A stretch of 64,000 nucleotides of DNA from Candidatus Obscuribacterales bacterium (GTDB lineage Bacteria; Cyanobacteriota; Vampirovibrionia; Obscuribacterales; Obscuribacteraceae): positions 1 to 64,000 of the forward strand of contig JAKFVQ010000023.1 in NCBI GenBank assembly GCA_021732085.1. Reading direction: 5' to 3'. The position numbers and the translations under genes are program-made. This document shows positions 1 through 9,330 of the stretch, in pieces; positions within the stretch are counted from its first letter, which is position 1, and each line of letters opens with the position of its first letter. The notes beneath the pieces were generated by a model, which made no database searches, was not told the origin of the DNA, and saw nothing but the letters and a program-made list of their open reading frames with translations.

Positions 1-254
1 TTGCCAGATGGCATGCAGAAAATCCAAACCAGCCTCGCAGACCTAACCGTTTACGTGAGTTGCAAGTATCAGATTTTAAATGAGGCAAAAGTGATTGTCA
101 GGATAAGATTTTTAGATGAGGCAACGGGACTTAGGTACTGCAAAGACACCGGCTGCCACCCCTTCGCTTATATGCACCCACGGCAAGTAGCGCCATGGGC
201 GCAATCAAAAACCGCTCTGACAACCATTGAAATACCTAGCGCCATAAGCGACAG

Positions 255-350
255 CAGAAGCGAGCAGGAAGCTCGCGCCCTATTCACGAAGCGAGCAGCA
301 GAATGCTCGCGCCCCATTCACGAAGCGAGCAGCAGGATGCTCGCGCTCCC
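255..350. repeat. Three tandem REP-like hairpins
   Basis: Three short inverted repeats lie just beyond the clpB stop codon. The arms are GCGAGC/GCTCGC at 260-276, and GCGAGCA/TGCTCGC at 291-310 and 325-344. The last two sit in a nearly identical 34-base unit that begins ATTCACGAAG. The layout resembles bacterial REP-type palindromes placed after genes, where they can act as RNA stabilisers or weak terminators. No T-run follows on the clpB strand, so termination is not shown. Confidence 0.6.
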
Positions 351-385
351 ATCCATAAGCGGGCGGGAGCCAGCGCGCCCAAGCG

Positions 386-3031
386 TTAGCTTTTTATGGT
401 AACAAGCGCGCTGTTCTTTTGAAAGGTCAGCTCTTCGTCCTTAGCGTCGATTTCGATGGTGTCGCCATCGGAGAATTTGCCTTCCAGCATTTGCAGAGAG
501 AGGGTGTTCTCGATCTCCCGCTGTATAAGCCGCTTCAATGGGCGAGCACCGTACATTGGATCGTATCCGGAACGGGCCAACCAGTCAGAGGCAGCAGGGG
601 AGAGCTCGAGGGCAATCTTGCGCTCTTCCAGCCTTCTGTTGAGAAGGCGGATTTGCAGGTCGACAATATGCTTGAGCTGATCCTGGGTGAGCGCGTGGAA
701 CACGACAGTCTCATCGATACGATTCAAGAACTCAGGACGGAAATGACCACGCAAGGCATTCAGAACTTGGTCCTTCATGCTGTCATACGCAGAATCACCA
801 TCTATTGCCGAGCGCATTTGATAATCCAAAATGTGTTGGCTTCCGATGTTTGAGGTCATGATGATGACCGCATTCTTGAAGTCGACGGTGCGACCTTTAG
901 AGTCGGTAAGGTGTCCTTCGTCCAAGACTTGAAGCAGAACGTTGAACACGTCACCGTGAGCTTTCTCAATTTCGTCGAACAAGACGCAGGTGTAAGGACG
1001 GCGCCGGACGGCTTCTGTTAGCTGTCCACCTTCATCGAATCCTACGTAACCGGGAGGTGCACCAATGAGCCTTGCGACAGTATGGCGCTCCTGATACTCG
1101 GACATGTCGATTCGCACCATGGCCCGTTCATCGTCGAACAAGAATTCGGCAAGTGCCTTAGCAAGTTCGGTTTTACCCACACCTGTAGGTCCCAGGAAAA
1201 GGAAGCTGCCAATTGGACGATTCGGATCCTTGAATCCGGCACGAGCCCGGCGCACCGCATTTGCCACCACTTCGATTGCTTCTTCCTGTCCAATTACGCG
1301 CTTATGCAAATGCTCTTCCAGGCGGAGCAGCTTCTGCACTTCGCCTTCAATCAGCTTGGTGACAGGTATACCAGTCCACTTAGAGACAATCTCAGCAATG
1401 TCTTCTTCGCTAACTTCCTGGGAGAGAAGCCTTGGACCTTGCCCTTTCTTTTGCGCGAATTCTTGCTCCTCTTGAGCGATTCGTTTCTCAATCTCAAGCA
1501 AAGTTCCGTATTTCAATTGGGCAGCCCGAGCCAGATCGGTGTTTCGCTCGGCCTGCTCAATCTGAACGTTAATCGCTTCGCGCTCCGCCTTCAGCTGTTG
1601 CAAGCGATTGAGCGCATCCTTCTCTTCGGTCCAGCGGCTTCGCAAAACTGCGGCCTCGTCCTGAATGTCTTGGATTTCCTTTTCGATCTTTTCAAGGCGC
1701 TCTTTTGAAGCGTTATCGCGCTCACGTTTCAGAGCCTCGCGCTCGATTTCGAGCTGAATTTTTCGGCGCTCCATCTCATCAAGTTCAGCCGGCATTGAAT
1801 CGATTTCAATCCGCATGCGCGCGGCGGCCTCATCTATCAGGTCGATCGCTTTATCCGGTAGTGCACGATCGGTGATGTATCTGTGCGAAAGAACAGCAGC
1901 TGCCACCAGGGCAGCGTCTTTTATTCTGACCCCGTGGTGAACTTCATAACGCTCTTTCAAACCACGCAAAATTGAAATGGTATCTTCAACGTTGGGCTGA
2001 TCGACAAGCACAGTTTGGAATCGGCGCTCCAGTGCCGGATCCTTCTCCACATATTTGCGGTATTCATCTAGCGTTGTGGCACCAATACAATGCAATTCAC
2101 CGCGTGCCAAAGGTGGCTTCAGCAAATTGCCTGCGTCCATTGAACCCTCGCCCGAAGAACCAGCTCCAACAACGGTATGCAGCTCATCGATAAAGAGAAT
2201 AATCTTGCCATTGGACTCGATAACTTCTTTTAGAACGGCCTTAAGACGCTCTTCAAATTCACCGCGATATTTGGCACCGGCAATCAACGACCCCATATCC
2301 AGAGCCATGAGCTTCTTGCCTTTGAGCCCCTCCGGCACGTCCTTCTTTGTGATACGCTGAGCCAATCCTTCAACTATCGCGGTTTTACCTACTCCTGGCT
2401 CGCCAACCAGTACAGGATTATTCTTGGTCCGACGTGATAAGACCTGCATCACTCGGCGAATCTCATCGTCACGACCAATAACTGGATCCAGCTTACCTGC
2501 GGCGGCCGCCTCAGTTAAATCCTTACCGTATCTTGCCAGAGCCTGGTAGGTTTGTTCGGGGTCTTGCGACGTAATGTTCTGATTCCCACGGATCGTATGT
2601 AATATCGCTAGAATGCGGTCTTTAGTTATCCCATTCTGTTTTAGAATGGTGCCGGCTTGTGACTTGTTCGCATCGCAAAGAACAAGCATCAAATGCTCAA
2701 CACTTATATATTGATCTTTGAGCCGCTCAGCTTCTTTACCGGCTTCCTCAAGCATCGCAATCAACTTGGACGAGACCATAATCTCGTCCTTCTTCATTGA
2801 GAGCGCCGATGCTTTAGGCTGGTTGTTTAGATAGCGAGTGAGTTCCTCGACGACAGGCTCACGCTTTACCTGCAGCGCCTCCAAGATTTTGCCGGCAAGC
2901 CCGTCTTCCTGCTCAAGCAATGAGAGAAGCAAGTGCTCCGGCAAAACCTGAGCGTGCGAAAATCGGGACAAAATATCCTGACAATTGGTAACTGCTTCGC
3001 GTGCTTTGTGCGTAAAACGATCTAGATTCAT
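386..3031 (-). CDS. clpB: ClpB protein disaggregase
   Basis: This is the AAA+ disaggregase that rescues aggregated proteins together with the DnaK/DnaJ/GrpE system in the cytoplasm. At 881 residues it has the family's usual length. The N-terminus ([14 protein letters not shown]) is the standard Clp-N domain. Two ATPase modules are visible: Walker A GEPGVGKT near residue 207 with Walker [10 protein letters not shown], and Walker A GPTGVGKT near 614 with [11 protein letters not shown] charged coiled-coil middle domain lies at about 410-530. The ATG at 3031 gives the canonical N-terminus. A TATAAT box lies about 100 bases upstream. A J-domain gene is transcribed divergently from the same intergenic region. 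There is no sign of truncation. Confidence 0.97.
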   Translation of the reverse strand: MNLDRFTHKAREAVTNCQDILSRFSHAQVLPEHLLLSLLEQEDGLAGKILEALQVKREPVVEELTRYLNNQPKASALSMKKDEIMVSSKLIAMLEEAGKEAERLKDQYISVEHLMLVLCDANKSQAGTILKQNGITKDRILAILHTIRGNQNITSQDPEQTYQALARYGKDLTEAAAAGKLDPVIGRDDEIRRVMQVLSRRTKNNPVLVGEPGVGKTAIVEGLAQRITKKDVPEGLKGKKLMALDMGSLIAGAKYRGEFEERLKAVLKEVIESNGKIILFIDELHTVVGAGSSGEGSMDAGNLLKPPLARGELHCIGATTLDEYRKYVEKDPALERRFQTVLVDQPNVEDTISILRGLKERYEVHHGVRIKDAALVAAAVLSHRYITDRALPDKAIDLIDEAAARMRIEIDSMPAELDEMERRKIQLEIEREALKRERDNASKERLEKIEKEIQDIQDEAAVLRSRWTEEKDALNRLQQLKAEREAINVQIEQAERNTDLARAAQLKYGTLLEIEKRIAQEEQEFAQKKGQGPRLLSQEVSEEDIAEIVSKWTGIPVTKLIEGEVQKLLRLEEHLHKRVIGQEEAIEVVANAVRRARAGFKDPNRPIGSFLFLGPTGVGKTELAKALAEFLFDDERAMVRIDMSEYQERHTVARLIGAPPGYVGFDEGGQLTEAVRRRPYTCVLFDEIEKAHGDVFNVLLQVLDEGHLTDSKGRTVDFKNAVIIMTSNIGSQHILDYQMRSAIDGDSAYDSMKDQVLNALRGHFRPEFLNRIDETVVFHALTQDQLKHIVDLQIRLLNRRLEERKIALELSPAASDWLARSGYDPMYGARPLKRLIQREIENTLSLQMLEGKFSDGDTIEIDAKDEELTFQKNSALVTIKS

Positions 3032-3569
3032 GTTGCCACCTCGACTTGGCTACCCAGCGTTGAAGAAGCTGGGAATTGGCATTGGGGATCCCGGGAGCAG
3101 GACCTACAACTGATTATGTCGGGTGCGATTATACGGGACTCACAATTTCCGTTTTTATTAACCCCCTTAGTAAGCCGCAACTTTAACGGCAAGCAACGGC
3201 ATATTCATGGCAAGCCACTTGTATGCACAAAGAGCGAGCACTCGGATCGATCTATCTCTAGCATGGACGGACGCTCAGGGAGGAAATGATCGCTTGGAAA
3301 GGAAGCATCCGTCAGGTATTTGATTCGTGACGCAAACTTCTCCGGCAACTGACGGAAACATCTTCGACTGACATCGAAAGCCCTGTCATTTCCGAAAAAA
3401 ATCCTCAAAAAAATTGGGGCAGTGACGTGATCAAGTCAGAGAAATGGGAATATGATGGATGTTAGGTCATTTCACCCGTATTAACACAGCGGTGTGCTTG
3501 GCAGCCAATGATTGGCTTGTCGAGAATGACGAACCTTGTCTGTACCAATCCAAACTGTAGTGGCTAACT
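3032..3569. other. Intergenic region between clpB and the J-domain gene
   Basis: This 538-base gap holds the divergent upstream regions of clpB and the J-domain gene. Near clpB there is a 6-bp inverted repeat, CCCAGC/GCTGGG at 3053-3073, in the probable leader, and a TATAAT at 3128-3133 on the minus strand. I found no CIRCE operator (TTAGCACTC-N9-GAGTGCTAA). No convincing small gene was seen; a 67-codon minus frame at 3205-3408 has no ribosome-binding site or recognisable protein character. Confidence 0.5.
3128..3133 (-). promoter_or_regulatory. Candidate -10 box for clpB
   Basis: On the minus strand the sequence reads TATAAT, a perfect sigma-70 -10 hexamer, about 97 bases upstream of the clpB ATG. 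The region 17 bases further upstream is A-rich with no good TTGACA match. The assignment rests on the -10 box alone. Confidence 0.35.
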
Positions 3570-4250
3570 ATGCTCGAATATAACGAAGATCTTTACGCAG
3601 TATTGGGTGTCGAGGAATCCGCGGCGCCAGAAGAAATAAGAAAGGCCTATCTGAAACTGGCGAAGAAACTGCATCCCGACCGTTTCCCGAACGATCCCGA
3701 AAAACGAGCCGAAGCTCAGACCGAGTTTTCAAAGGTCACTCGGGCACATGATGTTTTGTCGGATGCGAAGCAGCGCGAGGAATACAACGCGTTGAGGACA
3801 TTGGCAAAGACAAGATCAGGTGTTGCTACTGCTGATTCCAGCGGCGGCACTGCTACGGCAACCGCGACGGCAACTGAACAGAAGATAGAAAACAAAGAGA
3901 GCCGGGCTGTCAAGCACAACGACCGCGCCAACGACTTGCTGAGACGCAAGAAATTTGCCGACGCAGAGACGGCAATCAAAGAAGCTATTCGTCTGTGCCC
4001 TAATAATGCCCTCTATCATTCAACCCTAGCCGAGATACATCTTGCCAGAGGATGGAAGACATTGGCGCAGACAGCGGTCCAAACTGCTCTGAAGCTTGAT
4101 CCAAAGCTCCACGAGGCCAAACAAATCGAGCTTAAATTGAAAGCCGGACAGCCAAAAACCGGGAAAGATGCCAAGGGCAATGAGTCTGGAAGTCATGAGA
4201 AAAAAGGCTTCTTAGATCAACTTAAGGAACTTCTGAATAAGAAGATGTAA
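3570..4250 (+). CDS. J-domain protein fused to TPR-like repeats
   Basis: This is a co-chaperone-like protein of 226 residues. Residues about 5-70 form a J domain with the diagnostic HPD motif at 35-37, which stimulates DnaK ATPase in this family. There is no Gly/Phe-rich or zinc-finger region, so it is not a full DnaJ. A short Ala-Thr-rich linker (about 90-105) leads to two TPR-like helix pairs (about 110-185), then a Lys-rich tail. The TPR part probably selects client or partner proteins. The gene is divergent from clpB, and the pairing suggests a link to protein quality control; that is inference. The start is the ATG that gives a complete J-domain helix I. Confidence 0.85.
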   Translation: MLEYNEDLYAVLGVEESAAPEEIRKAYLKLAKKLHPDRFPNDPEKRAEAQTEFSKVTRAHDVLSDAKQREEYNALRTLAKTRSGVATADSSGGTATATATATEQKIENKESRAVKHNDRANDLLRRKKFADAETAIKEAIRLCPNNALYHSTLAEIHLARGWKTLAQTAVQTALKLDPKLHEAKQIELKLKAGQPKTGKDAKGNESGSHEKKGFLDQLKELLNKKM

Positions 4251-4351
4251 GCCGGTCTTCAGACTTTGAGCCCTTAACAGTAACCTTGTAAAGAACCAAA
4301 CTAAGCGCTACTCTTAGGAACTGCTTCGATAGAAGTTCGTCGTCAGTTCTT

Positions 4352-5659
4352 ATGGGATCCGGCCGGGAAGTCACGTTGAAAGCGCTTATTCCCCTGACAA
4401 TCGTAAGCATCGTCGCAAGCTCGCTTCCGCTAATGGAAAGCCCGGGCCTAGCAGCTAGTCAAGAAACAGGGTTGTCAACAACCAGCACTGAGTCGTCCCC
4501 TGCAAGACAAAGCACTGCCCGAATCGCGACGTCAATTCCTAAATCCGCAGCTTCATCTACTAATGTATTAGCTGGGAATGCAGCAACAGCTCCCGACTCG
4601 CCACCGCATTCGGTACCAGTATCTAATTCAAGCAATGCAACTGCGAACACCACCGGTACAGCCCCAGCTGCAAAACTCCTAAAAGGTAGCGTCAGCCATA
4701 CCGTTTCACCCTTCAAGGGGGACGGTACAACGGAAACTATAAAGCAGGGCACATCGCTCAATCTGACATTCAGCGCTAATCTCAATTCAGAGCTCAGTCA
4801 GGTAGGCGATAAAGTTGTAGCCCGAGTCTCAACAGATCTAAAAGATGGGACTAAAGTCGTTCTGCCAGGACAATGGTATGTTGTCGGGCAAATCCAACGC
4901 ATCGAAGGCCGAAAGCGGATGGGCCGCGACGGATATTGCGAAATTAAGTTTGAAAAACTGGTATCACCTGATTGCAAATTCGAAGCACCAATTGATGCGA
5001 CGATTAGCACCAAGGATAGTACCGCCAAGACAGTGCTAACCCAAGTAGCAAAAGGTTCAAAAGACATGGGAATCGGTGCCTTTGCCGGCTCGCTGCTTTC
5101 CGTGCAAGTAGCAGGGATTGGAACTGCAATTGCCACCTACGGAATTTCAGTAGGAGTTGGAGCAGCCGCTGGTGCAACAGCGGGCTTAGCTGCGTTCCTC
5201 AGCAAGAAAGGCGACATCCTTTGCACTCTTCCCGGTGACGAAGTCTCGGTCCGTTTACCGGCTCCAGTGCAAATTCCAGCGTTCAACCAGGAAGTCCTTC
5301 AACTGAAGAAGGAGATTCCGAAATTGGACCACGTCAACATCGCTGCAGTGGAAAAACGATTTTTGGCCCATCCATATGGAGACAAAAGATCGCGCTTACT
5401 TAGCGTAAAAATACGTATAGAGAACCACTCCAAGAAGACCTACAGCTTCGAAAATATCGCTGTAATATCAGACCGGGGCGACCAATATACACCTTATGTC
5501 TCATCGATGATTGACAAGAAACGCTTTCAGAAAGTGGCTCCAGAAGCCACGAAAGAGGCTGATATAACTTTTGATGTAGCGAGTCCGAAACTCAAATATT
5601 GGCTTGTGCTATGGGATCAAGCGCGATCGAATATACTTTCGCAAGTGCCAATAAATTAA
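4352..5659 (+). CDS. Exported hypothetical protein with a glycine-rich hydrophobic segment
   Basis: I do not recognise the family. The 435 residues begin with a signal-peptide-like stretch (LKALIPLTIVSIVASSLPL) ending near residue 35. A Ser/Thr/Ala-rich low-complexity region of about 80 residues follows, then a probable beta-rich domain (about 125-225). A Gly/Ala-rich hydrophobic segment at about 235-290 resembles glycine-zipper membrane inserts. The C-terminal domain (about 315-435) looks immunoglobulin-like, with alternating strands such as SVKIRIENHSKKTYSFENIAV. It is probably a cell-surface or outer-membrane-associated protein. The ATG at 4352 has no clear ribosome-binding site; a TTG at 4376, after GGGAAG, is an alternative start that still keeps the signal peptide. 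Confidence 0.7.
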   Translation: MGSGREVTLKALIPLTIVSIVASSLPLMESPGLAASQETGLSTTSTESSPARQSTARIATSIPKSAASSTNVLAGNAATAPDSPPHSVPVSNSSNATANTTGTAPAAKLLKGSVSHTVSPFKGDGTTETIKQGTSLNLTFSANLNSELSQVGDKVVARVSTDLKDGTKVVLPGQWYVVGQIQRIEGRKRMGRDGYCEIKFEKLVSPDCKFEAPIDATISTKDSTAKTVLTQVAKGSKDMGIGAFAGSLLSVQVAGIGTAIATYGISVGVGAAAGATAGLAAFLSKKGDILCTLPGDEVSVRLPAPVQIPAFNQEVLQLKKEIPKLDHVNIAAVEKRFLAHPYGDKRSRLLSVKIRIENHSKKTYSFENIAVISDRGDQYTPYVSSMIDKKRFQKVAPEATKEADITFDVASPKLKYWLVLWDQARSNILSQVPIN

Positions 5660-5714
5660 TATTGCGGTTTCCCCCACTACATTGCTGGTAATTAATCCTA
5701 ACTAGAGCTAATAT

Positions 5715-6521
5715 ATGGACATTCAGAGGGCGACTATTAATGAGCTTCTTGCGGGAAATACGAATCCCGCAGATATGGGCAATGAGAAGCTTGAAATAGC
5801 TAACAGGCAGAGTGGGGGTCTAGGAATGAAAGCACGCATAACGCAAATGCTGCAGCACATTCATGGTGGAGCTAACCAACATAATCGACAACAACAAGAT
5901 TGGCAGATGCATAAAAACCAAACACCATCAGTTGATTATGAAAAGCTCCTTCGCGAAAAGGACAGAGAAATTGATCGCTTGAGACACGAGCTTTCCAATA
6001 CGCAAGCTCGGTTGCAAGAGATGATGGGCTCAGATCTTCTGACTCAATTGCCTAATCGACATGCATTTAAAGATCATTTGACGCATTCATTGAAACGAGC
6101 CGTACGTCTCGGCTATTCGTTGTCACTCATGTTGATCGATATCGATTGCTTGCGTGAAATCAACGTCAAATACGGACATGAAATCGGCGATGAAGTACTC
6201 ATCGAAGTATCCAAAATTTTGAAGAACTCAGTTCGCGAAATCGACATGCCTGCAAGATGGGGTGGCGAAGAACTAGTAGCAGTGCTCCACGAGACAGATC
6301 TCGAAGGCGCAGCCACAGTTGCAGAGCGCGTTCGTCGCAAAGTAGCAATGTTGGAAATCAAAGATCCACGCACCGGAAAGTTAATCAGCTTGACCGCATC
6401 ACTGGCGGTAGCAGCTTATCCGAAGCACAGCTGCGATCCGCAAGGATTGTTGGAAGCAGCCTGCGATGCGATGATCGAAGCGAAAGAAAAGGGCGGCAAC
6501 GTAGTCGTTGTAGCTGTCTAA
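5715..6521 (+). CDS. Diguanylate cyclase (GGDEF domain)
   Basis: The protein should make cyclic di-GMP from two GTP. The GGDEF domain covers about 105-268, beginning with the usual DLLTQLPNRHAF. The active-site signature is GGEEL (183-187), an accepted variant. A product-inhibition I-site, RxxD, is present at 174-177, exactly five residues before GGEEL, so feedback inhibition is expected. Residues about 75-105 are a charged coiled coil (EKDREIDRLRHELSNT), which probably provides dimerisation. The N-terminus has no membrane segment or recognised sensor domain. An ATG at 5826 behind AGGA is a possible shorter start. The gene stands alone between an exported protein and a convergent membrane-protein gene. 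Confidence 0.9.
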   Translation: MDIQRATINELLAGNTNPADMGNEKLEIANRQSGGLGMKARITQMLQHIHGGANQHNRQQQDWQMHKNQTPSVDYEKLLREKDREIDRLRHELSNTQARLQEMMGSDLLTQLPNRHAFKDHLTHSLKRAVRLGYSLSLMLIDIDCLREINVKYGHEIGDEVLIEVSKILKNSVREIDMPARWGGEELVAVLHETDLEGAATVAERVRRKVAMLEIKDPRTGKLISLTASLAVAAYPKHSCDPQGLLEAACDAMIEAKEKGGNVVVVAV

Positions 6522-6688
6522 ATTCCTTTTTGAGACAAAAACTAGAAGCTATTCCAGCTCGTAGAAGCGGGAGAGCTGCGCGTAGTTCTTATAAACAGTG
6601 AACGCAAGACTGCTTTTCGAGCAGCGAGATAGCTGTCAATTCAGTGTTCGGTAGAACATACCTGTTTACGCCAAGCAGGTTCCTAGCA

Positions 6689-6709
6689 CTGCGAGGCTTC
6701 GACTCGCAG
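6689..6709. terminator. Possible hairpin between convergent genes
   Basis: CTGCGAG and CTCGCAG form a perfect 7-bp stem with a 7-base loop between the diguanylate cyclase and a convergent membrane-protein gene. Only a weak T-rich stretch follows, so termination is uncertain. Confidence 0.35.
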
Positions 6710-6712
6710 AAT

Positions 6713-7612
6713 TTAAGCCGAGGGAAGATTCAAACCTTCCTTCTTTCGGACATCGTGTAGTTTCTCAGAAATGTCGACGCCATCAAAACGCATTTTCAGC
6801 ATGCGGTACATAAACGCGGCGCCACAAATCCCATAAGAAACATTCACCAATTGGCAGACAGTCGAAAGCGCTAGTTCGAATAGCTCTTTCAAAATCGGTT
6901 CAAGCCAGGACGGCATGTTTGGAATCGAGCGAAAAAACGTTCCCATTGTTTCGAATAGCAGGATTGGTAAAGTCACTGCTACAAGCGCCGACCCAAAGAA
7001 AACAAAAATCCAGAAGGTATAAAACGGAGCGCCAGACTGAAGCTTGAACACTTTCTGTAGACCAGCAAAGGGCGATGAGTTCTCGATTTCAGTTACGTAA
7101 GCCCAAAAGCATGTCCACATGGCCATACAAGACTGCGGCACAACCAAACTAAGAAGCCCTAAAAACAGAATCAGCACTAAAATTCGGTCTGACACCTGAT
7201 TCGATTCCATCAGTGAGTGGGCTGACAGAATGACAAAAGCCAAAAACAACTCACTAAGAATAACCGGCAAAAAGAGGAGCAAGACTCGGAGCCGCCGCGA
7301 TTCCTTCAATGCCTTGCCAAAATCTGCCTCTTTTCCGGAAATGACACGCCATGACGCAAGCATTCGCGAGCCAATTTCGAAATGCACGACTATGAGCAGC
7401 GCCAGAGTCAAGATCACAGCAAAGACGGCATTGGGAGCGGCCATATGGTCGCCGAGCCAATAAATAATATGCCAGAGGACATCGTAAACGACAGAAATGA
7501 GCAGAAATCGACGGCAAAACAGGCGCCAGTCCGCCCGAAACCATCGCACGGCGCGGCTCACCGCATCATAAACGGATAACTCAGTGCTGGTCGCTAATGG
7601 GGAAAGAGCCAT
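6713..7612 (-). CDS. Multi-pass membrane protein of unknown function
   Basis: This 299-residue protein has about five or six hydrophobic helices, for example at LFLPVILSELFLAFVIL and ILVLILFLGLLSLVVP. No enzyme motif was seen. The open frame extends upstream to 7783, but that part would overlap the divergent acyl-CoA ligase gene and does not look like protein. The ATG at 7612 (MALSPLATSTEL) places the start just before the amphipathic N-terminus and leaves an 80-base divergent intergenic region. It could be a DUF975- or YciC-like membrane protein, by general appearance only. Confidence 0.7.
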   Translation of the reverse strand: MALSPLATSTELSVYDAVSRAVRWFRADWRLFCRRFLLISVVYDVLWHIIYWLGDHMAAPNAVFAVILTLALLIVVHFEIGSRMLASWRVISGKEADFGKALKESRRLRVLLLFLPVILSELFLAFVILSAHSLMESNQVSDRILVLILFLGLLSLVVPQSCMAMWTCFWAYVTEIENSSPFAGLQKVFKLQSGAPFYTFWIFVFFGSALVAVTLPILLFETMGTFFRSIPNMPSWLEPILKELFELALSTVCQLVNVSYGICGAAFMYRMLKMRFDGVDISEKLHDVRKKEGLNLPSA

Positions 7613-7692
7613 CCCTAAGAGTATAGGCAAGGCAGGGCGCCCCGTCTCTGGATTAAGCAGGCATAACGCGAGTTTTCCCGGAAACTCGGATA

Positions 7693-9330
7693 ATGCAGTC
7701 CGTTCACGACTATACGCCCGAGGATGAGCAAATGGTGGATGCAGTGGCGGCAACTGTGCTGTCTGGAATTTCAGAGCCGGCAACTGATATTTTTGGCGTC
7801 CTCTTTAAACAAGCGGAGCTTTCGCCCCAGAAAGAAGCCCTGGTTTTTCAAAACGAACGCTATACGTATTCCGACATTCTCAATCGCGCAGCAGCGGTTG
7901 CTGAGCAACTCAAACTATCAGGGGTGAAAAAAGCGGACAAAGTTGGTTTGCTCTTTCCGAATTATCCTGATTACATTGCCAGCTTCTTTGCCGTATGCGG
8001 ACTCGGCGCGACGGTTGTGCCTATTAACCCACTTTTGAAATCGGAAGAGATCGCCCATATTCTCACCGACTCGCATGCTGAGACATTGATTGTCCACGAG
8101 AGTTCGCTCGATGAAGCATTGAAAGCTGAGGGTCTAAAAGATCTCCTCAAAACGGTCATAGTCGGAGATGGCGAAAAGATTGGCGCGCAGGCAATGGCAG
8201 CAGTTGATTGCGTACCGAACGGACTCAAGGCAGAGTGCCTTAACAAGAGCAAAACCGCTAGTAAAGGCTTCAAATGGGAAACGAAGATCGAGCCACACGA
8301 CCTTGCGCTTCTGGTTTACACATCCGGAACGACCGGAAAGCCCAAGGGCGCAATGCTGACCCACTTCAATCTGCTTTCCGTTTTTCCCTCGAGGCTCGAC
8401 ATTTTTGACATAAGCTACAGCGACAAGTTGCTGGCAGTTTTGCCGATGTGCCATATCTACGGTATTGCAGTGTTGATGATCGGAAGCTTTGCTTGCGGCG
8501 CAACTCTGGTGATGCTTCCAAAATTCGAATGTGCACCGGCATTACAAATGATCGAACAGGAGCGTGTTAGCATCGTTCCTGCCGTTCCGACAATGTATCA
8601 ATTCCTGCTTCTCGAACTGGAGAAAACAAGATACGACCTATCTTCCGTTCGCATCTGCTTCTGCGGCGCCGCTCCACTGCCATTGGAAGTGATCGAAGCT
8701 GTAGAACGTCAGTTCGGAGCAGCCCTCATCGAAGGCTGGGGGATGACAGAAACGTCATGTGTTGCCACGATTAACCCGCTGAAAGGCACTCGCAAGCCGG
8801 GCTCCGTAGGTCTGTGCCTGCCCGGAGTTGAAGTAATCATCGTCGATGACGACGGAAATCGCTTGCCTGCTGGCCCTGAAAACGTCGGTGAGCTCTGGAT
8901 TAAAGGCTCAAACATCATGAGCGGCTACTATTTGCAGGACGAAGAAAACAGTAAGTGCATTAAAGATGGCTGGTTCGCGACAGGCGATCTGGGCTGGGAA
9001 GACGAAGACGCCTATCTATATATAGTTGGGCGAAAGAAAGAAATGATCATTCGCGGTGGACAAAATATCTATCCGCGCGAAATCGAGAACGTAATCTCAC
9101 GGCTTCAAGGCGTAATCGAATCCGCCGTTCTGGGCGTACCCGATAAGTTCATGGGCGAACGCGTCAAAGCTGTCATCGTGACCGAAGCAGGATCAACGCT
9201 GACAGAAGAACAGGTGAAGGAATTTTGTGCCGAGCGTCTAGCCGAGTACAAAGTGCCAAGGTTGGTTGAATTCCGACCCAACCTACCGAAAAATTCCACC
9301 GGAAAGGTTTTGAAACGCCTCCTTGTCTGA
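7693..9330 (+). CDS. Long-chain acyl-CoA ligase (AMP-binding enzyme)
   Basis: This is an adenylate-forming enzyme that activates a fatty or other carboxylic acid with ATP and joins it to CoA. The 545 residues match the FadD-type length. Visible motifs are the P-loop-like YTSGTTGKPKGAMLTH near residue 210, GWGMTETSC near 352, the hinge region GDLGWEDEDAYLYIVGRKKEMI, and the C-terminal catalytic-lysine motif PKNSTGKVLKR near the end. The ATG at 7693 is followed by about 35 residues before the AMP-binding fold. Its stop codon overlaps the start of the flavoprotein gene by 8 bases, so the two are probably co-translated. The exact acid cannot be read from the sequence; 4-coumarate-CoA-ligase-like specificity is possible. 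Confidence 0.92.
   Translation: MQSVHDYTPEDEQMVDAVAATVLSGISEPATDIFGVLFKQAELSPQKEALVFQNERYTYSDILNRAAAVAEQLKLSGVKKADKVGLLFPNYPDYIASFFAVCGLGATVVPINPLLKSEEIAHILTDSHAETLIVHESSLDEALKAEGLKDLLKTVIVGDGEKIGAQAMAAVDCVPNGLKAECLNKSKTASKGFKWETKIEPHDLALLVYTSGTTGKPKGAMLTHFNLLSVFPSRLDIFDISYSDKLLAVLPMCHIYGIAVLMIGSFACGATLVMLPKFECAPALQMIEQERVSIVPAVPTMYQFLLLELEKTRYDLSSVRICFCGAAPLPLEVIEAVERQFGAALIEGWGMTETSCVATINPLKGTRKPGSVGLCLPGVEVIIVDDDGNRLPAGPENVGELWIKGSNIMSGYYLQDEENSKCIKDGWFATGDLGWEDEDAYLYIVGRKKEMIIRGGQNIYPREIENVISRLQGVIESAVLGVPDKFMGERVKAVIVTEAGSTLTEEQVKEFCAERLAEYKVPRLVEFRPNLPKNSTGKVLKRLLV

Noticed and set aside
1..402. A 133-codon plus frame beginning TTG at the window edge
   Set aside because: It runs through the hairpin repeats and overlaps the 3' end of clpB antisense, and its composition does not look like protein. 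A gene entering from outside cannot be excluded, but nothing supports one.
3205..3408. A 67-codon minus frame in the clpB intergenic region
   Set aside because: No ribosome-binding site and no protein-like pattern.
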